Assembly (NCBI RefSeq): GCF_000297435.1
Contig: NZ_CAIP01000147.1
Coordinates: 1-31,931 of the forward strand
Direction of reading: 5' to 3'
DNA from: Microcystis sp. T1-4
GTDB lineage: Bacteria > Cyanobacteriota > Cyanobacteriia > Cyanobacteriales > Microcystaceae
Length of the DNA: 31,931 nt
This document shows positions 8,449 through 16,738 of this stretch, piece after piece. The translations under genes and the position numbers were made by a program. The notes under the pieces are model-generated. The model was not told the origin of the DNA, made no database searches, and saw only the letters and a program-made list of their open reading frames with translations. Numbering within the stretch: position 1 is the stretch's first letter; each line of letters opens with the position of its first letter.

Positions 8449-9804
8449 ATGCAAACCTCCGAACATTCCCTTAACTTTCAAGAATTAATCGACCAAAAAA
8501 GTCAAGGATTTGACCCCAAGAATCCCCCTGCCCAAGAATTAATCGATAGTTGTGTTCACTGTGGTTTTTGTCTATCTACCTGTCCCAGTTATCGAGTCAT
8601 TGGCAAAGAAATGGACTCCCCCCGGGGCAGAATTTATCTGATGAATGCCATCAATAAAGGGGAAGCGGTTTTAGACGAAACCACTAGCCAACATTTTGAT
8701 ACTTGTTTAGGCTGTTTAGCCTGTGTTAGTACCTGTCCATCGGGAGTACAATACGATCAATTAATCGCCGCAGTTCGTCCGCAAGTGGAACGCAATCAAC
8801 CCCGCAGTTTTAAAGATAAAATTATTCGTTTTCTCATTTTTAATCTCTTTCCCTATCCCGTCCGTCTCAAATTATTTTTACCTTTCCTCTGGTTATATCA
8901 AACCCTGGGATTACAAACCCTAGTCAGGAAATCGGGTATCTTAAAAATGCTCTTTCCCCGTCTAGCGGCCATGGAATCGATTCTACCCCAAATTACTCTA
9001 AATTCTCTGTTTAAAAACTATGCCGATGTTATTCCCTCCCAAACGGAAAAACGCTATCGGGTGGGAGTAGTTTTAGGTTGTGTGCAGCGCCTCTTTTTCT
9101 CGCCGGTAAATGAAGCAACAGTGCGGGTTTTAACTGCCAATGGTTGTGAAGTGGTTATCCCAAAAATCCAGGGATGTTGTGCCGCTTTACCCGCACACCA
9201 AGGACAGGAAAAACAAGCACAAAGTTTAGCCAGACAAATGATAGATAGTTTCGCAGCAACCGAGGTTGATTATATTATTATCAATGCGGCGGGTTGTGGT
9301 CATACTCTCAAGGAATATCATCATATTTTAGCCGATGATCCTGAATACAAAGATAAGGCTAAGGAGTTTGTGGCTAAAGTACGCGATGCTCAAGAATTTT
9401 TAGATGCAGTGGGGTTAACTGCTGATTTATCGCCGATTACCGAGACAGAATTAACCCTAGTTTATCAAGATGCCTGTCATCTTTTACACGGACAAAAAAT
9501 CTCGGTGCAGCCACGGCAATTATTGCAAAAAATCCCCAATATTAACTTAAAAGAACCTATCGATGCGGCCCTGTGTTGTGGTAGTGCCGGAGTTTATAAT
9601 ATGCTACAGCCAGATACTGCCGATCAATTAGGTCAGCAGAAAGTACGCAATTTATTAAATACTGGGGCCGCGGTGATTGCTTCTCCTAATCCGGGTTGTT
9701 CCCTACAAATTAAAAAACATCTACAATTACAGGGCAAAGATACACCCGTTATCCATCCTATCGAATTATTAGATTATGCGATTCGCGGGCTGAAAATTTC
9801 CTAG
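8449..9804 (+). CDS. glcF: Glycolate dehydrogenase iron-sulfur subunit GlcF
   Basis: GlcF carries electrons from the flavin subunits toward the quinone pool. The 451-residue protein has two CX2CX2CX3CP ferredoxin-type 4Fe-4S motifs, C35-C38-C41-C45 and C86-C89-C92-C96. After a basic hydrophobic linker come two cysteine-rich CCG domains: GCVQR with GCCAALPAHQ in the first, DACHLLHGQ and CCGSAGVYNM in the second. This is the usual GlcF order. The start is ATG at 8449, directly after glcE. There is no sign of truncation. Confidence 0.95.
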   Translation: MQTSEHSLNFQELIDQKSQGFDPKNPPAQELIDSCVHCGFCLSTCPSYRVIGKEMDSPRGRIYLMNAINKGEAVLDETTSQHFDTCLGCLACVSTCPSGVQYDQLIAAVRPQVERNQPRSFKDKIIRFLIFNLFPYPVRLKLFLPFLWLYQTLGLQTLVRKSGILKMLFPRLAAMESILPQITLNSLFKNYADVIPSQTEKRYRVGVVLGCVQRLFFSPVNEATVRVLTANGCEVVIPKIQGCCAALPAHQGQEKQAQSLARQMIDSFAATEVDYIIINAAGCGHTLKEYHHILADDPEYKDKAKEFVAKVRDAQEFLDAVGLTADLSPITETELTLVYQDACHLLHGQKISVQPRQLLQKIPNINLKEPIDAALCCGSAGVYNMLQPDTADQLGQQKVRNLLNTGAAVIASPNPGCSLQIKKHLQLQGKDTPVIHPIELLDYAIRGLKIS

Positions 9805-9863
9805 TTCATCCCCGTTTTATCTTAATTTTCGGTAATTTTCTCGATAGTTCGTCCTTACTGTCA

Positions 9864-9954
9864 CCTAGATTTTTGATAGAGGGGTTTCATCTCTCCTCTG
9901 TTATTACTCGGTAAAAATAGCATCAAGAAAAATCTAGGGAACAATATTGTTCCC
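9864..9954. repeat. Nested inverted repeats downstream of glcF
   Basis: In the 337-base gap 9805-10141, CCTAGATTTTT (9864-9874) is perfectly complementary to AAAAATCTAGG (9928-9938). Immediately after is the perfect 18-nt palindrome GGGAACAATATTGTTCCC (9937-9954). The first pair could form a long hairpin in glcF mRNA. The palindrome lacks a loop and looks more like a protein-binding site or a small-element end. The rest of the gap is AT-rich and holds no convincing gene, apart from an AGGAG ribosome-binding site before the next gene. Confidence 0.65.
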
Positions 9955-10141
9955 CCTTCAATCTTAGAATCCAGTTCACAGAAAGATGCGGTTAGGAGCA
10001 ATCAGACTCAACTATTTACTAAGACAATTTACTTCTGTTTCCCCATGGCAAGGTTCGGGAAAACCCTGGACTTAAAACTGGTCATATTTATTTCCTAATT
10101 CAAACTAAACCATAAATTTTTTTTTAGGAGAAATCAATAAT

Positions 10142-11323
10142 ATGGAATTAAGGGCCGAAACTAGCAACTTTAGTCAATCAAGAAAGCTTTTCTTATATAT
10201 ATTAAAAATCTTCATCATTTGGAGAGGAACACTTTTACTGATGCACCTAATCGGACTCAGTTTTAGTCAGATGAATGAATCTTCATCTCCTCAAGAACCT
10301 TTTTGGCATTGGTTTCCCGATAATCATTATTTGGATTCTTTCTTTCGTTTTGATAGTTCTTGGTATAACGAAATTATTCAGGGGGGATATTCATACAATC
10401 CCGAAAAACAATCGAACGTTGCTTTTTTTCCTCTCTATCCTATTTTAGTCAAAGCAATTGCATTTTTAACTTCCTTAAGTGTGCCTATTTCTGGTCTTTT
10501 GGTTTCTAATTTATGTCTAATACTTGCCTTGATTTTTGTTTATAAAATTAGTAATATTTATCTAAATAAAAGAGGCTGTGAAAAGGTTTTAATTCTTATG
10601 TTGGTTTTTCCTACCTCCTTTTTTTATAGCTGTTTTTATACAGAAAGTTTATATTTGCTAACCACCGCTGCTTGTTTTTATTTCTTTCTGAATAAGAAAT
10701 ACTTTTGGTCTGGATTTTTTGGATTTTTTGCCAGTTTAACTAGAGTCACAGGAGTAATAATTTTTCTGGCTTTTGCTATCGAATTACTCTGGAAATATTT
10801 AAAGAAAAAAGAACTGCCCAAGAGAGAAAGTATTTTCCTCCTATTAATACCCTGTGGGTTAATCGCTTATATGGTATTTTTAGCTTGGAAATTCAACGAA
10901 CCTTTGGCATTTGTTAAAATTCAGGATCTGTGGGCTAGAAATGAGAGAGTATTTCCTTTAATTACTTTAATCAACTACTGGAAGAATATCAATTTTATGT
11001 TTCCCAAAGATGCCAATAATGCAGTGAGATTCCTAGATACTTTTTTCAGCTCCTTTTTTTTAGGTATCTTGCTATTCTCTATCATTAAAAAGCCTCTCAA
11101 TATTTCCCTATTGATTTTTGCCTTTCTGAGCATTTTTTTACCTTTAAGTACAGGAACAACACAATCAATGATGAGGTATATGATGACAATATTTCCAATA
11201 TTTATTATTCTTGGATATTGGAGCCAAAAAAATCGTTATTTTTATGGATTTATGTTATTCTTCTTTACCTATTTTTTATCAATTCTATTTCTTTGGTATG
11301 GTAATTGGGGCTGGATAACTTAG
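10142..11323 (+). CDS. Multi-pass membrane glycosyltransferase, PIG-V-like
   Basis: The 393-residue product is very hydrophobic, with roughly ten membrane segments. It shows motifs seen in PIG-V-type mannosyltransferases (GT76-like): FFRFDSSWYNEIIQGGYSY near residues 72-90, with acidic and aromatic residues facing the non-cytoplasmic side, then VAFFPLYPILVKA. Members use lipid-linked sugars. The bacterial substrates are mostly unknown, so I give no acceptor. A good ribosome-binding site (AGGAG about 10 bases before ATG 10142) fixes the start. The gene is clearly more AT-rich than its neighbours, with many TTT and ATT codons, and sits alone between two gaps of more than 300 bases, which suggests horizontal acquisition. 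Confidence 0.8.
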   Translation: MELRAETSNFSQSRKLFLYILKIFIIWRGTLLLMHLIGLSFSQMNESSSPQEPFWHWFPDNHYLDSFFRFDSSWYNEIIQGGYSYNPEKQSNVAFFPLYPILVKAIAFLTSLSVPISGLLVSNLCLILALIFVYKISNIYLNKRGCEKVLILMLVFPTSFFYSCFYTESLYLLTTAACFYFFLNKKYFWSGFFGFFASLTRVTGVIIFLAFAIELLWKYLKKKELPKRESIFLLLIPCGLIAYMVFLAWKFNEPLAFVKIQDLWARNERVFPLITLINYWKNINFMFPKDANNAVRFLDTFFSSFFLGILLFSIIKKPLNISLLIFAFLSIFLPLSTGTTQSMMRYMMTIFPIFIILGYWSQKNRYFYGFMLFFFTYFLSILFLWYGNWGWIT

Positions 11324-11650
11324 TTGCTCGTGCAGTTGAGTAAAATTACCCTAACTAATCATGCTAACATAGCTCTTTGCTCAAAGAGAGTCGATTGATT
11401 TGTTCAAAAATATCAACTAGATAGAGAATTATTGTCATCATAAATTAGAGTTATGATCAAAAATGTTACTCACATTCCCGAATATGTATATCGGTCAATA
11501 AAATCAATCACAATTACAGGATAAGCGTTTAAATGCGATCGAGATTGGCTTGATTTTAATACAAAAATACTGCACATTGATCATCATCAGTTCCTGAACA
11601 GAAGCAAAAGAAAACCCCACAGACAAAGACCTTGTAATGATAAAATCGAC

Positions 11651-11681
11651 AATGGCGACAGCTTGGCCATTAGTATTTTTT
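11651..11681 (+). promoter_or_regulatory. Attenuator-like hairpin before hom
   Basis: AATGGC (11651-11656) pairs with GCCATT (11666-11671) around a nine-base loop, and six T follow at 11676-11681. The shape is that of a weak intrinsic terminator inside the likely hom leader, 26 bases before the start codon. The stem is only six pairs. The rest of the 11324-11707 gap is AT-rich and shows no gene. Confidence 0.35.
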
Positions 11682-11707
11682 GCGTCGGACTAGCAGGAGA
11701 TAAAAGC

Positions 11708-13006
11708 GTGACCTTTAAGATTGGTTTACTCGGTTTCGGGGTTGTGGGGACGGGAACAGCGAAAATCCTCCTCGATCCTTTTGGTCGTCATCCCGTACTC
11801 AAAGAGATTACCATTGGACGGGTGGGAGTTAGATCCCTAGATAAACCCAGAGAAATCGAGCTTTCTCCCCAGCTGTTGACCACTGACCTAGAATCGATCG
11901 TTACTGACCCCGAAATTGATATTATTGTCGAATTATTGGGTGGTTTGGAACCGGCACGCTCTTTAATTCTCCAGGCAATCGCATCGGGAAAGCACGTTGT
12001 TACGGCAAATAAAGCAGTTATTGCCCGTTTTAGCGATGAAATCTACGCCAAGGCCAACGAAAAAGGGGTTTATGTCCTCCTAGAAGCGGCCGTGGGTGGT
12101 GGAATTCCCGTCATTAAACCCTTGAAACAATCCCTCGGAGCTAATCGCATCAGCAGCATTATGGGAATTGTCAACGGCACAACTAACTATATTCTCACGG
12201 AAATGAGCCAAAAAGGGGCAGATTTTAGTGAAGTTCTGGCCAAAGCTCAGGAATTAGGCTATGCAGAAGCGGATCCCACTGCGGACGTGGATGGATTCGA
12301 CGCGGCCGATAAAATCGCTATTTTAGCCTCTCTGGGTTTTGGAGGTCGGGTAAAACGGGAAGATGTTTACTGTGAAGGTATCCGGCAAGTTAGCGCCGTC
12401 GATATCGCCTACGCTGATAGACTGGGATTTGTGATTAAATTATTAGCGATTGCGAAAGACACGGTTAAGGAAGATGCCGATACTTTAGAGTTGCGGGTTC
12501 ATCCAACCCTAGTCCCGAAAACCCATCCCCTCGCTAATGCTAACGGAGTCTATAACGCTATTCTGGTCGAGGGGGAACCCCTGGGACAAGTGATGTTTTA
12601 TGGACCGGGTGCCGGTAGCGGACCGACGGCCAGCGCGGTAGTATCGGATGTGATGAATATCGTCGGAATTTTAAAAAGTAGTGGCAAAACCAAGGAACTT
12701 GACCCGCTTTTAAGCTGTGTTCACCAGCATTATTGTCAAATCGCTCCGATGGAGGATTTATCGACCCGTTTTTATGCTCGTTTTCTCTGTCGCGATGTGC
12801 CGGGGGTAATCGGTCATTTAGGTATGGCCTTCGGTGACCATGGGGTTAGTCTAGAATCCGTGGTACAAATTGGTATTAGGGGTGATTTAGCCGAAATTGT
12901 CGTTGTCACCCACGATGTGCGCGAGGGCAATTTCCGCAACGCTTTAGTGGCAATAGAGTCTTTAGAAGCTATTGACAGTATTCCCAGTATTCTCCGGGTT
13001 TTGTAA
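11708..13006 (+). CDS. hom: Homoserine dehydrogenase
   Basis: This enzyme reduces aspartate semialdehyde to homoserine with NAD(P)H, the branch step to threonine and methionine. With the GTG start at 11708 the protein is 432 residues and begins with a Rossmann fold (KIGLLGFGVVGTGTAKIL). It contains VTANKAVIA, the EAAVGGGIPVIKPL catalytic segment, NGTTNYILT and AEADPTADVDGFDAADK. A C-terminal ACT domain (RDVPGVIGHLGMAFGDHGVS onward) probably gives threonine feedback. The frame extends to a TTG at 11663, but AGGAGA at 11695-11700 lies seven bases from the GTG and decides the start. The LysM/M23 gene follows after 19 bases. Confidence 0.96.
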   Translation: MTFKIGLLGFGVVGTGTAKILLDPFGRHPVLKEITIGRVGVRSLDKPREIELSPQLLTTDLESIVTDPEIDIIVELLGGLEPARSLILQAIASGKHVVTANKAVIARFSDEIYAKANEKGVYVLLEAAVGGGIPVIKPLKQSLGANRISSIMGIVNGTTNYILTEMSQKGADFSEVLAKAQELGYAEADPTADVDGFDAADKIAILASLGFGGRVKREDVYCEGIRQVSAVDIAYADRLGFVIKLLAIAKDTVKEDADTLELRVHPTLVPKTHPLANANGVYNAILVEGEPLGQVMFYGPGAGSGPTASAVVSDVMNIVGILKSSGKTKELDPLLSCVHQHYCQIAPMEDLSTRFYARFLCRDVPGVIGHLGMAFGDHGVSLESVVQIGIRGDLAEIVVVTHDVREGNFRNALVAIESLEAIDSIPSILRVL

Positions 13007-13025
13007 TTAAGAAATCGGTTTTTTT

Positions 13026-13934
13026 ATGGTCATGGGTCGGAGAATCAGAAGCGAGAAAAGTTGGCTAAGTTTGACTAGCACAATTTTGTTTTTTTGTCTA
13101 GGTTTTTTGGGCTTAAATCAAAAATTAATTTTTGCCCAAGGGTCTGATAATGTTTGTCCCCCACCGATTTTATCAAGGTTACAACGCCATAGAATCCAAG
13201 CGGGAGAAACGATCGCCTCCATCGCCGAAAAATACGCTCTTATCCCGGCAACGATAATTAAACTCAATCCGACTATTCTCAAAAATGGTTTGGCCCCGGT
13301 CGGGAAAGAAATCTTTATTCCCCCGATGAACGGCATTCGCATCGAAGCACCCAAGGGTTCCACTTGGCGCGATTTAGAAGCGGCCTATGGTATTCGTGCC
13401 GATATACTCTTTGAGCTTAACGGTTGTGGTCGCCGGCCGACAATAGTTTTTATCCCCGGCACCAATTGGTCCGCCGCCAGCAAGCGATCGGATTATACTG
13501 GATTAAGTTCTTATCCCTTACCCTTTGCCAGCACTGTCGGATTAGCCTACGGTTGGCAAAAAAGCCCCACGGAACAGAAAAATCTTTTTCATAGTGGTAT
13601 TGATCTTCTCGCAAATGTTGGTACACCTGTTCTAGCCGCCGAGGATGGTCTAGTGATTTATGTGGGTCAGGAAGGGGCCTATGGTAATTTGGTAGTAATT
13701 AATCATTTAGGTCGTCGGCAGACCCGTTATGCTCATTTAAGCAGGGTTACAGTGAGAATTGACCAACGGGTACGAGCAGGAGACGTTATCGGTGCGGTTG
13801 GGACCACGGGACAACCGGATATTATTCCCCCCCATCTTCATTTTGAGGTGCGCTTAGATACTCCCGTCGGTTGGACAGCGCAGGATCCGGCTTTGCATTT
13901 GCCCCAAATTGGCCCGCAATCAAGTCAAAAGTAA
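13026..13934 (+). CDS. LysM-domain M23 peptidase, exported
   Basis: A 302-residue envelope protein. Residues 1-38 are a basic start plus a hydrophobic stretch ending near FAQG, a likely signal peptide. LysM repeats follow at about 54-100 (HRIQAGETIASIAEKYALIP) and a weaker one at about 105-145. A C-terminal M23 (LytM) domain covers 185-285 with the zinc and catalytic residues in place: H189 and D193 (HSGID), H237 (RYAHLS), and H270/H272 (HLHFE). Intact ligands suggest an active peptidoglycan endopeptidase. It may be cotranscribed with hom (19-base gap). Start ATG 13026 or 13032 cannot be separated. Confidence 0.9.
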   Translation: MVMGRRIRSEKSWLSLTSTILFFCLGFLGLNQKLIFAQGSDNVCPPPILSRLQRHRIQAGETIASIAEKYALIPATIIKLNPTILKNGLAPVGKEIFIPPMNGIRIEAPKGSTWRDLEAAYGIRADILFELNGCGRRPTIVFIPGTNWSAASKRSDYTGLSSYPLPFASTVGLAYGWQKSPTEQKNLFHSGIDLLANVGTPVLAAEDGLVIYVGQEGAYGNLVVINHLGRRQTRYAHLSRVTVRIDQRVRAGDVIGAVGTTGQPDIIPPHLHFEVRLDTPVGWTAQDPALHLPQIGPQSSQK

Positions 13935-14082
13935 ACGGTTAAGTGGGATTAAGTAGTTGGACAAAAGTAAAGTTAACTGTGGGGTAAGGAGTCAGGAGTC
14001 AGGATTCAGTAGCCGGTCGTTTCAGGCTTTGTTGCCCTCTTTTTTTGTACCAGTTTGTGTACTGAATAATGATAATACAAGG

Positions 14083-14235
14083 TTTTTGGCTCTCTTATTC
14101 TTTGTATGATAAGTTTAACTTATATAGTAGCGATCAGTCTTTGTGTCCTTTGTGTCTCTGTGGTTCTTTCCACTCACTGCCCCAAGACTGTATCTTAGAC
14201 TACATTTTACCCACCAAACCTAAGAGAGCCAAAAA
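14083..14235. repeat. Long inverted repeat, possible MITE remnant
   Basis: TTTTTGGCTCTCTTA (14083-14097) is perfectly complementary to TAAGAGAGCCAAAAA (14221-14235), enclosing 123 AT-rich bases. The unit occupies much of the 340-base gap 13935-14274. The gap also holds a GGAGTCAGGAGTCAGGATTCAG tract near 13988-14010 and no convincing gene. The 15-bp perfect ends suggest a small non-autonomous element, but a second copy would be needed to be sure. Confidence 0.5.
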
Positions 14236-14251
14236 TCCCCCTCTTTGGGGA
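14231..14251 (-). terminator. Intrinsic terminator of the class V aminotransferase
   Basis: Read on the minus strand, TCCCC and GGGGA form a five-pair GC-rich stem around a short AAAGAG loop, followed at once by TTTTT. It lies 24 bases past the stop codon of the upstream minus-strand gene. The T-run is shared with the right arm of the overlapping inverted repeat. Confidence 0.6.
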
Positions 14252-14274
14252 GAAGGGGAAAAGCCAACCCAAGA

Positions 14275-15429
14275 TTAACCCTGCACCATCACCGAGGCAG
14301 CGGCAGCCACACCGGCGCCGGGGGTGACACCTTCGACACCTAACTCGATTAAAGTCGCTTCAATGGCAGCGATAACCGTGAGGATATCCCTCTCACTGGC
14401 AAAACCTAAATGACCGATACGGAAGATTTTACCCTTGAGATGATCCTGACCACCAGCGAGAGCGATGTCGAACTTTTTATTGAGAGTCGAACGAATTTTT
14501 TCCGCATCCACCAGAGTGGGGGCCACCGCAGTAATCGCCGTGGAAGCCCAGGAATCCGCCGCGTAGAGGGGCAAATTCAGGGCGCGCATACCGGCCCGCG
14601 TCATCTTCGTTAAGCGTTGGTGACGGGCGAAAATTGCCGCTAATCCCTCTCTTCTCATCATTTGCAGAGAAGCTTGTAAACCGTACATCAGGTTAACTGG
14701 AGGGGTAAAGGGGGAACTATCCTCATCGGTGGCTTTTTTGTATTTGCCCAAATCTAGATAAAAACGGGGTAGTTTGGCGGTTTCGTAGGCTTTCCAAGCT
14801 TTTTGACTTACGGAAACAAAACCTAAACCGGGAGGAATCATATAACCTTTCTGGGAACCAGAACCGACCACATCTAAACCCCATTCATCGATGGGAATAT
14901 GATAGGCTCCTAAACTGGTGACAGCATCGACGATGATTAAAGCTTCCCCGTGGTCTTTTACCGCTTTGTTAATGCTTTCCAAGTCATTGAGGACCCCAGT
15001 GGAAGTTTCCGAATGGGTGATAATTACCGCTTTGATGGCTTTTTCCTTGTCTTCGGTCAGTTTAGCGGTGAATGCTTCTGGATCTAGGGGTTTACCCCAT
15101 TCTGCCTTAATGATATCCACATTTAAGCCGTAGGCTTTCGCCACTTTCGCCCAACGTTCCCCAAATTTACCATTATCCCCCACCAAAACTCGATCGCCGG
15201 GGCTGAGAAAATTAATAATTCCCGCTTCCATGACACCGGTTCCCGAAGCGGTTAGCATTAAGACATCGCCACTGGTTTGATGCAACCATTTGAGATTTTC
15301 GGTTAATTCGGCGATTACCTTGCTAAAAGCACCCGTCCGATGACCGATGGGTGCTTTAGCCATAGCCAATAATACCGCTTCCGGCACTGGTGTGGGGCCG
15401 GGAATCATCAACATATTTTTATTTTCCAT
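14275..15429 (-). CDS. Class V aminotransferase, alanine-glyoxylate/serine-pyruvate type
   Basis: The 384-residue product is a fold-type I PLP enzyme of class V. It begins with MIPGPTPVPEAVLLAMAKAP and contains LMLTASGTGVMEAGIINFL, the ITHSETSTGVLNDLE segment, VDAVTSLGAYHIPIDEWGLD and the PLP lysine K194 in GSGSQKGYMIPPGLGF. Cyanobacterial homologs are annotated as alanine-glyoxylate or serine-glyoxylate aminotransferase, and were once called the soluble hydrogenase small subunit. The likely job is transamination of photorespiratory glyoxylate to glycine, which fits glcEF 6 kb away. The exact amino donor cannot be read from sequence. ATG 15427-15429 has GAGAGGA nine bases upstream. A strong promoter lies about 100 bases upstream. 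Confidence 0.9.
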   Translation of the reverse strand: MENKNMLMIPGPTPVPEAVLLAMAKAPIGHRTGAFSKVIAELTENLKWLHQTSGDVLMLTASGTGVMEAGIINFLSPGDRVLVGDNGKFGERWAKVAKAYGLNVDIIKAEWGKPLDPEAFTAKLTEDKEKAIKAVIITHSETSTGVLNDLESINKAVKDHGEALIIVDAVTSLGAYHIPIDEWGLDVVGSGSQKGYMIPPGLGFVSVSQKAWKAYETAKLPRFYLDLGKYKKATDEDSSPFTPPVNLMYGLQASLQMMRREGLAAIFARHQRLTKMTRAGMRALNLPLYAADSWASTAITAVAPTLVDAEKIRSTLNKKFDIALAGGQDHLKGKIFRIGHLGFASERDILTVIAAIEATLIELGVEGVTPGAGVAAAASVMVQG

Positions 15430-15528
15430 GGTTCGTCCTCTCTCGTTGGGCCATATTTAACAAAGATAAAAAACCAAATCTCGATCGCATCAATTCTGAG
15501 GGGATGATTTAAGATTCGGCAAACTCTG

Positions 15529-15556
15529 ATTATATCCCGGCAGATAGCCTTGTCAG
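15529..15556 (-). promoter_or_regulatory. Near-consensus promoter of the class V aminotransferase
   Basis: On the minus strand, CTGACA (15551-15556) and a perfect TATAAT (15529-15534) are separated by 16 bases. Transcription would start near 15522 and give a leader of about 93 bases, fitting strong constitutive expression. Confidence 0.6.
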
Positions 15557-15572
15557 GAGTCAGTATTCAGGA

Positions 15573-15625
15573 GATAGGGTGATAGGGTTTTGGGGTGATA
15601 GGGTTTTGGGGTGATAGGGTGATGA
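15573..15625 (+). repeat. GGGTGATA / GGGTTTTG tandem repeat
   Basis: Alternating units GATAGGGT and GATAGGGTTTTGGGGT repeat three times, followed by C-rich and ATTCATAA-type tracts up to about 15690. Composition and unit size match the octamer tract at 587-691. It fills most of the gap between the aminotransferase and trpC. Confidence 0.8.
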
Positions 15626-15707
15626 GACAGCTTCCCCATCTCCCCAATTCCCCACTTCATAATTCATAATTTATAATTCATAATTCCCTCTCCCCACTTC
15701 CTAACTC

Positions 15708-16598
15708 CTATTCCCGATTTTCAAAGAGTTTCTGGATACCTGCGGCAGGATCGGGCAGTTTTACCAAAGATTCGCCGATTAGAACCGCATTTGCTCCCGC
15801 TTGCTTCACTTTAGCCAGATCTGTTGCTGTGTGTAATCCCGATTCGCTGACGATCAGAATACCTTTTTCTCGCACCTTTTCGCCCCTGGCTTCTAGTAAT
15901 TGGCGAGTATTGTCTAAATCGACTGTAAATGTCTCTAAATTGCGGTTATTAATGCCGATTAGTTCGATTCCCTCAATGGCTAACACTCGATCGAATTCGG
16001 CCAGACTATGCACCTCTACCAAAGCTGTCATCCCTAAACCCTTGACAATTTTGACAAAATATGCTAGGTCTTGATCGCTTAAAATAGCGGCAATTAAAAG
16101 GACAGCATCGGCTCCTTTAGAGCGAGCGTAGTAGATTTGATAGGGATAAAGGATAAATTCCTTGCATAATAGGGGTAAAGATACCGCTTGCCGGACGAGG
16201 GTAAGATTTTCGTAACTACCTTGAAAAAACTTACTATCGGTTAAAACCGATAAACAAGTGGCTCCTCCCTGTTCATAGGTACGGGCGATCGCTACAGGAT
16301 CAAAATCTTCGCGGATAACTCCCTTGCTAGGAGAAGCTTTTTTGACTTCGGCAATCAAAGCGGGTTGGGTTTTACCCTGTTTTAAGGCAGCTAAAAAGTC
16401 GCAAGGTGGCGCAGTATTAGCTATTTTTTTGCGTAATTCCAATAAAGGCAACCTTTCGCGCAATTTATCGACTTCGATCTCCTTATGCCAAACGATTTCT
16501 TCTAAAATATTTTGTGGTTGTGCCTCCGGCACTTTCACCACATAACTCAAACTCTCAACTTTGACGGCAGGATTGGGGTGTTTTCTTCGGATCTGCAT
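15708..16598 (-). CDS. trpC: Indole-3-glycerol phosphate synthase TrpC
   Basis: TrpC closes the indole ring of tryptophan from CdRP. The 296-residue protein is a (beta/alpha)8 barrel with the expected motifs: LIAEVKKASPSKGVI (catalytic lysine in the KKASPSKG loop), CLSVLTDSKFFQGSYENL, LPLLCKEFILYPYQI, GADAVLLIAAIL, ALVEVHSLAEFDRV, GINNRNLETFTVD, VSESGLHT and ANAVLIGESLVK. About 30 residues precede the usual start; such N-terminal extensions are common in cyanobacterial TrpC. The ATG is at 16596-16598. It is monocistronic; no other trp gene is near, as is usual for dispersed cyanobacterial trp genes. Confidence 0.96.
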   Translation of the reverse strand: MQIRRKHPNPAVKVESLSYVVKVPEAQPQNILEEIVWHKEIEVDKLRERLPLLELRKKIANTAPPCDFLAALKQGKTQPALIAEVKKASPSKGVIREDFDPVAIARTYEQGGATCLSVLTDSKFFQGSYENLTLVRQAVSLPLLCKEFILYPYQIYYARSKGADAVLLIAAILSDQDLAYFVKIVKGLGMTALVEVHSLAEFDRVLAIEGIELIGINNRNLETFTVDLDNTRQLLEARGEKVREKGILIVSESGLHTATDLAKVKQAGANAVLIGESLVKLPDPAAGIQKLFENRE

Positions 16599-16662
16599 TT
16601 TTTCACTGTCCAGAGTGTGAACAGTGATTAGTTTAACAGTGATTAGTTATCGGTAATTGAGA

Positions 16663-16688
16663 TAGAGACGCAGTTAACCACGTCTCTA
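16663..16688. repeat. TAGAGACG inverted repeat
   Basis: TAGAGACG (16663-16670) pairs perfectly with CGTCTCTA (16681-16688) across ten bases that include GTTAAC. Hairpins of this sequence are a common interspersed motif in cyanobacterial gaps. It sits between trpC and the 70-residue gene and lacks a T-tract. Confidence 0.6.
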
Positions 16689-16738
16689 CAGATATTTATC
16701 TATAACTTTTGTGGACATTCCCAGTCTTCACCTAAAGG

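Noticed and set aside
9986..10075. 29-codon frame beginning MRLGAIRLNYLLRQF between glcF and the PIG-V-like gene
   Set aside because: Too short, no good ribosome-binding site and no recognisable similarity; kept out of the annotation.
11663..11707. Longer hom with a TTG start
   Set aside because: The added residues are not family-like and the strong AGGAGA points to GTG 11708; the region also contains the T-run of the leader hairpin.
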